21,469 nucleotides of DNA from JAAZMI01 sp050942615 (lineage in GTDB: Bacteria; Bacillota; Dethiobacteria; DTU022; UBA8154). The stretch lies in the NCBI GenBank assembly GCA_050942615.1, contig JBMNNQ010000017.1, positions 1 to 21,469 on the forward strand, in the 5' to 3' direction. Below the pieces are notes generated by a model. The model saw only the letters and a list, made by a program, of their open reading frames with translations. It was not told the origin of the DNA and ran no database searches. How positions within the stretch are numbered: the stretch's first letter is position 1; every line of letters begins with the position of its first letter. Below, piece by piece: positions 14,200 through 19,827 of the stretch. Made by a program: the position numbers and the translations under genes.

Positions 14200-15285
14200 T
14201 TGAAGGCAAAAGTTGCTGTTTTAAAAACCACGCCGGATACTGTGCTGGATGATCACCGCCGTTTGTTGCAGTTGGCGGATTGCAAGCGCTATCTTGATCC
14301 GGCACAAACGACTATTTTAAAGAACAATATTTCCTGGCATTTTCCTTACCCCGGGGCTAATACAACCCCCTGGCAATTTGAAGGGACCATTTTAGGTTTA
14401 AGGGATGCCGGTTTTGATGATCTGGTCTGTGTACAGAATAAAACGGTGGTTACCGACGCCTATAAAGGAGAGAAACTAAACCGTTACCGGCCTCTTTTTA
14501 AGAAGCATCAGATCCCGGTGCTTTATAACTTTAAGGCTGAAGATATGCAGTGGTCTACCTACCGGCCGCGGGGGAAAATGCTGGCCCTGAATAAGGTTTA
14601 CCCACAGGGGTTCAAGTTGCCGGACTATTTTTTTAACAAAAATATTGTCCACCTGCCGACAACGAAATGTCATATTTATACGACTACCACGGGTTCCATG
14701 AAAAATGCTTTTGGAGGCCTGCTTAATACCCGGCGCCACTATTGCCATAGCGTTATTCATGAAACCCTGGTCGATCTGCTGCGACTGCAGCAGGAAATTC
14801 ATGCCGGGATTTTTACGGTGATGGACGGGACGACGGCCGGGAACGGCCCCGGCCCGCGCACAATGATCCCGGTGGAAAAAGACTATATCTTAGCCAGCGG
14901 GGACAGTGTAGCCATCGATACCGTGGCGGCCAAAATGATGGGGTTTGACCCCCTGCAGATTGATTATATCCGCCTGGCAGATGAAGAGGGGCTGGGTGTC
15001 GGCCGGCTGGAAAATATCGAAGTTGTGGGCGAGGATCTCAGCAAGATCAACTACGGTTTCAGTGTTGGGGACAATACGGCCAGCATGGTGGGAGATTTTA
15101 TCTGGTTTGGGCCGCTGCGGCGCATGCAGAAACTTTTTTTCCAGACGCCGTTGCTTTACCTTTTTGTTTTCGGCTCATATTTCTATCACGATAAATTCTG
15201 GTATCCCTGGCGGGGGCAAAAGGTAGTTGATAACTGGCTGGCCACCTCCAAATGGGGGCAGCTCTTTCAAAGTTATGAACAGTAA
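14200..15285 (+). CDS. DUF362 domain-containing protein
   Basis: A 361-residue cytoplasmic protein of the DUF362/COG2006 type, whose biochemical role is unsettled. Typical stretches are LPTTKCHIYTTTTGSMKNAFGGL, TVMDGTTAGNGPGPRTMIPV, and ASGDSVAIDTVAAKMMGFDPLQIDYIRLADEEGLGVG. Many relatives carry ferredoxin-type iron-sulphur sites; this one has only four scattered cysteines and no CxxCxxC cluster. The start is a TTG preceded by GGTGAGGAG at 8 bases. It follows the flippase-like gene by 50 bases on the same strand and is probably in one transcription unit with the prenyltransferase. Confidence 0.83.
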   Translation: MKAKVAVLKTTPDTVLDDHRRLLQLADCKRYLDPAQTTILKNNISWHFPYPGANTTPWQFEGTILGLRDAGFDDLVCVQNKTVVTDAYKGEKLNRYRPLFKKHQIPVLYNFKAEDMQWSTYRPRGKMLALNKVYPQGFKLPDYFFNKNIVHLPTTKCHIYTTTTGSMKNAFGGLLNTRRHYCHSVIHETLVDLLRLQQEIHAGIFTVMDGTTAGNGPGPRTMIPVEKDYILASGDSVAIDTVAAKMMGFDPLQIDYIRLADEEGLGVGRLENIEVVGEDLSKINYGFSVGDNTASMVGDFIWFGPLRRMQKLFFQTPLLYLFVFGSYFYHDKFWYPWRGQKVVDNWLATSKWGQLFQSYEQ

Positions 15286-15349
15286 GCAGCGAACAATAGT
15301 CGCCAAAGAAAGAACGGACAAAATACTAATATGCAAAAGATATCTGATA

Positions 15350-15712
15350 ATGAAAAACAAGAAGTTAAACAATAAGTTAAAAACTAAAACGTTGCTTCTT
15401 TTCCTGTTTATCCTGTTGATACCAGCCGGGGTTTATTGGGCTTTGCATAGCGGGGACAATGGCCGGCCGGGGCAGTTGCCGTATCAGGATCTAAGGCGTC
15501 AGCTAACAATAAATTTGCCACGCAGCAGGCCGGCACTCCCTTCCCCGGTCGAAAAAATCCCGGCAGAAGAGCGGACGGCGGCCGATCTGATTCTTTTGGG
15601 CGCCCGCCAAGAGGCAGTGAACAAAAACAGTTATGATGCTGCCTATGCTGCTATCAGCTACCCCGGCCACCCGGACTGTGCAGGAATAAAAACCCCCAGG
15701 CATAATAGGTGA
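15350..15712 (+). pseudogene. Truncated DUF1287 protein
   Basis: A 120-residue frame with a membrane anchor or signal segment (about 13-33, TLLLFLFILLIPAGVYWAL), a linker and the beginning of a DUF1287-type domain: LILLGARQEAVNKNSYDAAYAAISYPG. In full-length relatives this is followed by a GDVP..GVCTDV region carrying the conserved cysteine. Here the sequence diverges after YPG into about 14 unrelated residues and stops inside a hairpin repeat at 15707. Less than half of a normal protein remains, and the probable active-site Cys block is gone. The ATG at 15350 lacks a clear ribosome site; an ATG at 15275 overlapping the DUF362 gene is an alternative. DUF1287 identity rests on a short match. 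Confidence 0.6.
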
Positions 15713-15750
15713 CAAGGGAACCATGTAACCGTTCTCCTGTCACCTTTGGT
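15707..15750 (+). terminator. Long hairpin, likely terminator between convergent genes
   Basis: AGGTGACAAGGGAAC (15707-15721) pairs with GTTCTCCTGTCACCT (15731-15745) over 15 positions, with one A-C mismatch and one G-T pair, around a 9-base loop. TTTGGTGTTTT follows. It sits between the truncated plus-strand gene and the convergent DUF3786 gene. It also resembles the dispersed GGTGACA..ACGGTTCTC elements. Confidence 0.65.
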
Positions 15751-15762
15751 GTTTTCCCCGGC

Positions 15763-16407
15763 CTATTTTTTAGCCATGTGGGCGGCCATTTCCCAGATGA
15801 TGAGCCCCGGCAAAAGGGCATAGTCCTCTGTGTGTAGGTAGTCTGCCGCCGAAGCGTCATAAAGGATATTGCCCGACGGCGGGAATTCTTCATCGCCTTC
15901 CCAAAGGACAAAGGTCAGCGGCACCCGCGGAAAAACGTGAAAGGTGACGGCATGGTCGCCAAAGTCTACAGGCTGCCCGCCAAAGTCAAGGGCTGTGCTC
16001 AGCAGTTTTTCCGGTTGCGCACCAAAGTATTGCAGCAAGGGGCGGATGGTCCTGTTTTGGTAGGGCCCGACATAAATTTGTCCCCCGGGCAGCTCCTTAA
16101 AAGTGATCCACTCGTCTTGCAAGGGGGTTCCCTTGGCGTTGCTAAGGTAATGCAGGAACAGAATCTGCAGGTGGATGGAAACCTCCCCTGTGCCTGCAGA
16201 ACAGGGGCTGACTTCGCCGCTGCTGTGGTTTACAAGGTATTTCCGGTTCAGGTAGGGCAGGATATAGCTGTTTTTTTCGCGATTAAAAATTACGGCGCTG
16301 TTTAAGCAGACAGTGCGCGGGTCGCAGGCGGACAGCTCTTTAATTGCCTTTTTAAGGGTGACACCAATGTTGAATTTCTCTTCGGGCGACAGCTTTTCTG
16401 GCAGCAT
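15763..16407 (-). CDS. DUF3786 domain-containing protein
   Basis: A soluble protein of 214 residues from the ATG at 16407, chosen because AAGGAGG lies 8 bases upstream; the frame is open to 16458. LSPEEKFNIGVTLKKAIKEL, ILFLHYLSNAKGTPLQDEWITFKELPGGQIYVGP, PLTFVLWEGDEEFPPSGNILYDASAADYLHTED and LIIWEMAAHM are the conserved parts of DUF3786. This family is found mainly in strict anaerobes, often near corrinoid or acetyl-CoA pathway genes, and has no settled function. No such partner is present here. It is the last gene of a minus-strand operon, beginning 48 bases after the glycosyltransferase stop. Confidence 0.82.
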   Translation of the reverse strand: MLPEKLSPEEKFNIGVTLKKAIKELSACDPRTVCLNSAVIFNREKNSYILPYLNRKYLVNHSSGEVSPCSAGTGEVSIHLQILFLHYLSNAKGTPLQDEWITFKELPGGQIYVGPYQNRTIRPLLQYFGAQPEKLLSTALDFGGQPVDFGDHAVTFHVFPRVPLTFVLWEGDEEFPPSGNILYDASAADYLHTEDYALLPGLIIWEMAAHMAKK

Positions 16408-16454
16408 AACTGTGCCTCCTTTTTCCTGTTTAATAGAAATCATTTCAGCTTTTT

Positions 16455-17162
16455 TCATTTTATTTTCTGCAGAATTTCTACAGGCACCTTCCCCGGAAAA
16501 TCCCTAATCATCTCTTGATGATATAACAACGAATATAGGCATTCCTGATACATGCGCAGACGATAAAGAAAACCTGCTGCAAAGCCAAACTTTTCTTCTT
16601 TGGTGACATGGGAAATGCCCTGCAGTTCCGGATGTTGAACGGGTTGCCCGGCCAGTTGGGCATATCTGCTCAGCAATATTTCCACGCCAAAACGTGACCA
16701 ACGCAGATCAGGCAGGATGTCCACAAAGTTTCGGTGCAGGGCGCGCTGGCCGTTGAGGATAGAAAAATAATGCTGGGCCAGGTTTACGCTTGCTTTTTTG
16801 CCCTGGCGAAAGGTGCCGACGGTCATGGCCGCAGGCCGCTCCCCGGTCAGGGGGTCCAGCAGCTGATTGATGTGTTCATGGCGCAGGTTGAGCAGATCGG
16901 CATCCAGGAAAAGGAAACGGCCGGCATCTGCAGCTTTTTCCAGCCCGGCCTGCAGGGCGGCACCTTTGCCGCAGTTTTCCTCCAGGCGCACCAATTTTAC
17001 GGGAAAAGAGGCCGCAACCCGGGAAGTATCGTCCTGGGAACCGTCATTGATGACGATCACTTCATCTATCTGTGGGCAGGTGATCACTATTTTCAGGACG
17101 GCCCCTAAGCGTGGGCCTTCATTATAGGCAGGTATCAAAGCAGTCGTTTTTGGGGGATGCAA
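16455..17162 (-). CDS. Family 2 glycosyltransferase
   Basis: Transfers a sugar from a nucleotide or lipid-phosphate donor in the cytoplasm. The GT-A fold signatures are clear: TALIPAYNEGPRLGAVL (about 7-23), EVIVINDGSQDDT (about 34-46), NCGKGAALQAGL, and the metal-binding DAD in FLFLDADLL (about 83-91). The C-terminal part (RWSRFGVEILLSRYA) fits the dolichyl-phosphate-mannose-synthase-like branch. There is no membrane segment. The start is TTG at 17162, with AAGGAGGG 10 bases upstream. It lies 31 bases after the hydrolase stop, and the DUF3786 gene follows. The acceptor is unknown; a polyprenyl phosphate or glycerate type is possible. Confidence 0.85.
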   Translation of the reverse strand: MHPPKTTALIPAYNEGPRLGAVLKIVITCPQIDEVIVINDGSQDDTSRVAASFPVKLVRLEENCGKGAALQAGLEKAADAGRFLFLDADLLNLRHEHINQLLDPLTGERPAAMTVGTFRQGKKASVNLAQHYFSILNGQRALHRNFVDILPDLRWSRFGVEILLSRYAQLAGQPVQHPELQGISHVTKEEKFGFAAGFLYRLRMYQECLYSLLYHQEMIRDFPGKVPVEILQKIK

Positions 17163-17193
17163 GGCAGGCGCTCCCTCCTTGTTCAGGAATTTA

Positions 17194-17988
17194 TTATTTG
17201 CCTACAGCATTTTTTTGCACAAGCCGGGCAAAGCTGCGAATTTTTTCGTTTATAAGGGCAGGCTGTTCCAGGATAGGCATATGGCCGCAGTTGTCCAACA
17301 GGCAAAGCTTTGCACCGCTAATCTGTTCTGCCATAAAGCGGCTCAGCCGGGGTGGGGTAATCCGATCCTGTTTCCCACAGATAATCAGCGTGGGCAGCCC
17401 AATTTGTTTCAATTGCTGCCGGGCGTCGTAATGTGCGCAGGCTTCAAGGTCGGCATAAAAAACCCGCAGGGGGACGGAACGGAACATTTTTTCCCCTTTT
17501 GCCAGCAGTTCCTGCCCGGCGCCCGGCCCGTAGGTGTATCTGTTCAGCGTTGCATAGTTGCCCTGTCGGAGTATTTCCCTGAGTTTGGGAGCCATATGCA
17601 GTGATCCTCCTGTGGAAATAAGGATTAGGGCCTGCAGCTGTGCAGGGTAGCGCAAGGCATAGGTAACGGCCACGGCCCCCCCGAAAGAATGGCCGATTAA
17701 GACAAAAGGCGGCAGGTTCAGGCTGGTCACAAAATCCTGAAGGTAGCCGGCATTGGGTTTGACACGTGTTGCGGGTTGTCCTTCAGAAAACCTGTGACCG
17801 GGCAGATCGATCGCCAGGGCGGAGAAGTCCGGGGATAAATTTCGCAGTTGCTGCAGCCACATAATGCCGCTACCCCCTGTGCTGTGGACAAAAAGCAGCG
17901 GTGTTTTATCTTGCACCAGTTCACCGTAATAATGCATGTAGAAGCCGCCCTCTTGCAGTAAAACACGGCCTTCTTTTTCCCTCGGCAT
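17194..17988 (-). CDS. Alpha/beta hydrolase
   Basis: A 264-residue hydrolase with the full catalytic set: nucleophile Ser101 in GHSFGG, acid Asp208 in CGKQDRITPP, and His236 in CGHMPILEQP. The oxyanion region is LLFVHSTGGSG (about 31-41), and DLPGHRFSEG is typical of the family. There is no signal peptide, so it is cytoplasmic. It is the first gene of the minus-strand operon with the glycosyltransferase and DUF3786 genes, and AGGTGAGG precedes the ATG. The substrate cannot be assigned; esterase, lipase or C-C hydrolase activity are all possible. Confidence 0.87.
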   Translation of the reverse strand: MPREKEGRVLLQEGGFYMHYYGELVQDKTPLLFVHSTGGSGIMWLQQLRNLSPDFSALAIDLPGHRFSEGQPATRVKPNAGYLQDFVTSLNLPPFVLIGHSFGGAVAVTYALRYPAQLQALILISTGGSLHMAPKLREILRQGNYATLNRYTYGPGAGQELLAKGEKMFRSVPLRVFYADLEACAHYDARQQLKQIGLPTLIICGKQDRITPPRLSRFMAEQISGAKLCLLDNCGHMPILEQPALINEKIRSFARLVQKNAVGK

Positions 17989-18060
17989 GACCTCACCTGC
18001 CCGCTGTTGTTTACTAGCTGTTGCTTCATCACAGTTTGTGTTTTCGTTGCCAACACTGCA

Positions 18061-18088
18061 TGTCCTCGTGTGTACTCGAATGAGGACA
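18061..18088. repeat. Inverted repeat between divergent genes
   Basis: TGTCCTC (18061-18067) and GAGGACA (18082-18088) form a perfect 7-bp inverted repeat with a 14-base spacer. It lies about 73 bases upstream of the hydrolase start (minus) and 150 bases upstream of the first SPOCS gene (plus). It could be an operator or a hairpin; the run CATATTTTTATT follows on the plus strand. Confidence 0.4.
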
Positions 18089-18160
18089 CTTTCATATTTT
18101 TATTCGCTATCAGGTGGCAATTTCCTTTTTCCTTTCTTCTAAATTTATTTGCAATGTGTC

Positions 18161-18188
18161 ACAGGAGGCCTGCGGTTTGTATATATTA
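18161..18188 (+). promoter_or_regulatory. Promoter-like element of the first SPOCS gene, shared with the second
   Basis: AC (18161-18162), 17 bases, then TATATATTA (18180-18188), inside the 14-base string TTGTATATATTATA that recurs exactly before the second SPOCS gene. The pattern is one base off the sigma-K -10 consensus CATANNNTA with an AC at -35. Assignment to a sporulation sigma factor is inference; AT-rich sequence can mimic it. Confidence 0.4.
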
Positions 18189-18239
18189 TATAGAACTTTA
18201 TTGCGTAAGCCCTACAGCAATACTGAAAGGAGGGGGAAA

Positions 18240-19721
18240 ATGGAAAAAATGTCCGGAGATTTAGTTGTTAAAAGACGTTTACTTAAAGTGGAAAAGGTTA
18301 TTGGTGAAAACTCGATCAAGAAATCGGTTGAGGCGGATGTAACGCTGCCCTATAAAGTCATCAAAGTTTTTGACGTGATGGCCAACACCGAAGATGTAGA
18401 ATCTGAGGTGCGTCACGGGGGTGTGGACATCAGCGGCACAATCCATAAGCAGCTTTTTGTGGTGAATAAAGGCGACTTGGTGCAGCATGTAGCTGAGGAC
18501 GTGCCCTTTCAGGTTCATGTACCGGTGAAACATGCCCAGGCTGATATGAACGTCCAGGTGGACGTCCGCATTTTAGAGGTGGACACCGATTTGGTCGATG
18601 CCCGGACTGTGCAGCAGACGGTTCTGCTGGATATTTTTGTTAAGGTCACAGTTACAGAACAAATTGAGGTAGTAACCGACGTGCGCGGTAAACACCTTAC
18701 TGTAAAAAAGGAATTTTTAAAGGTTGACAGTGTGGTCGGCGAAGACTTGGTCTGTGAAACGGTGAGTCCCACCTTTACCTTGCCGATTACAGCCAAGAAG
18801 ATTTTTCGTATACAAGCAAAACTGCAGGATGTCACCGCCGAGGCGCGCCATGACAGCGTGACCTTACGGGGGACGATCCACAAGCAGATCTATATTGTCG
18901 ATGAAGGTGATCTCGTCCGTCATGCCCGGGAGGATATCCCTTTTACAAAGACGATTAATATTCCCGGCGCCCGGCCTGACATGGACGTTATGTTCAGGGC
19001 CAAAGTGACTGTGGAAAATGCAGAGCTGCTTGATGCTCCCAGCCGCAGGTTGAGCCAGACGATGGTGATCGAAGCCTTTGTAAAGGTAACGGAAACCCTG
19101 CAGCTTGACGTCGTCGTGGATGTCAAGGGCAAAAACATCAAGGTTAAGAAAAAGCTGCTGAAAGTTGAAAGCGTAGTTGTAGATGTGCTGCAGACGGAAA
19201 CGTTGCGTGCGGTTGTCAAACTGCCGGTGCAGGCACAGAAAATATTTGAAATTGTGGGGAAGATTGTTGACCTGGAAACGGAGGCCCGGCATGGCCAGGT
19301 GCTGGTCAAGGGTGTGCTGCATAAACAGCTCTTCTTCGTAGATCCGGCTAATTTGCTGCGCCATGCTTTTGAGGATGTGCCTTTCCGTTTTGTGAAAACC
19401 GCCCCGGGCGCCTATCCGGGAATGAACGTGCTGGCGCGGGTGCGGATTATCGGCGATATCAAACACAAAATTATTGACAGGCAGGGCATGAAAATTGAAC
19501 AGACAGCCCTGTTGGAGGTTTTTGTAAAAGTGACCCGCACGGTGCAGTTGAAAGTGGTAGTTGATGTGAAAAAAGAATTTCCGCAGCACCCGGAACACCC
19601 GCAGCATCCGGAACACCCGCAGCATCCGGAACACCCCCAACACCCGGAGCGCCCGCCGCAACCGCCACACCATCCACCGCACCCTTCGTCACACGGCGAT
19701 GACGATGGACCGATTTCATAA
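18240..19721 (+). CDS. Triple-SPOCS-domain (DUF3794) spore envelope protein with His/Pro-rich tail
   Basis: A 493-residue protein, probably a structural part of the spore coat or cortex interface. The start at 18240 has AAAGGAGGGGG just upstream. Three consecutive repeats of about 147 residues begin near residues 8, 150 and 296. Each opens 'VKxxLLKVExVVxE', continues 'LPxxxxKIFxI...DVExEARHxxVxVxGxxHKQLFxVDxGDLVRHxxEDVPF', and ends 'LLEIFVKVTxTxQLxVVVDV'. This is the SPOCS domain found in SpoVID/SipL-type proteins. The C-terminus (448-493) is four PQHPEH-type hexapeptides plus a Pro/His stretch and an acidic end. Unlike its neighbour it has no LysM domain. No signal peptide or membrane segment is seen, so it acts in the mother cell or on the spore surface. 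Confidence 0.85.
   Translation: MEKMSGDLVVKRRLLKVEKVIGENSIKKSVEADVTLPYKVIKVFDVMANTEDVESEVRHGGVDISGTIHKQLFVVNKGDLVQHVAEDVPFQVHVPVKHAQADMNVQVDVRILEVDTDLVDARTVQQTVLLDIFVKVTVTEQIEVVTDVRGKHLTVKKEFLKVDSVVGEDLVCETVSPTFTLPITAKKIFRIQAKLQDVTAEARHDSVTLRGTIHKQIYIVDEGDLVRHAREDIPFTKTINIPGARPDMDVMFRAKVTVENAELLDAPSRRLSQTMVIEAFVKVTETLQLDVVVDVKGKNIKVKKKLLKVESVVVDVLQTETLRAVVKLPVQAQKIFEIVGKIVDLETEARHGQVLVKGVLHKQLFFVDPANLLRHAFEDVPFRFVKTAPGAYPGMNVLARVRIIGDIKHKIIDRQGMKIEQTALLEVFVKVTRTVQLKVVVDVKKEFPQHPEHPQHPEHPQHPEHPQHPERPPQPPHHPPHPSSHGDDDGPIS
19581..19652 (+). repeat. 18-bp tandem repeat encoding PQHPEH
   Basis: Four in-frame 18-bp units (CCGCAGCAYCCGGAACAC). Units two and three are identical, unit one differs at one base, and unit four is more diverged (ending in Arg). 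The near-identity suggests recent slippage or unequal exchange. Confidence 0.85.
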
Positions 19722-19745
19722 AACATAATTATTGTGGTTTTAATT

Positions 19746-19778
19746 TTTGCCCCTGTAACGTTACAGGGGCAAATTGTA
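19746..19778 (+). terminator. Perfect palindromic terminator between the SPOCS genes
   Basis: A 28-bp perfect palindrome at 19746-19773 (arm TTTGCCCCTGTAAC), 24 bases after the first SPOCS stop, preceded by a T-run and followed by TTG. It is symmetrical, so it could terminate in either direction. The U-tract is short on the plus strand. Confidence 0.65.
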
Positions 19779-19785
19779 TATATTA
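19758..19785 (+). promoter_or_regulatory. Promoter-like element of the second SPOCS gene
   Basis: AC (19758-19759), 17 bases, then TATATATTA (19777-19785): the same spacing and -10-like string as upstream of the first SPOCS gene. The AC falls at the centre of the terminator palindrome, so terminator and promoter overlap. Confidence 0.4.
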
Positions 19786-19827
19786 TAGCAGGTTGGTAAA
19801 AAGCAGAAGTGAAAGGAGGGACGAATT

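Noticed and set aside
18864..19682. Long minus-strand frame (272 codons)
   Set aside because: Antisense shadow of the SPOCS gene, with no plausible start context or homology.
19412..19726. Minus-strand Cys/Gly-rich peptide with repeated CCGCSG
   Set aside because: It is the antisense reading of the PQHPEH tandem repeat; the plus-strand gene is certain.
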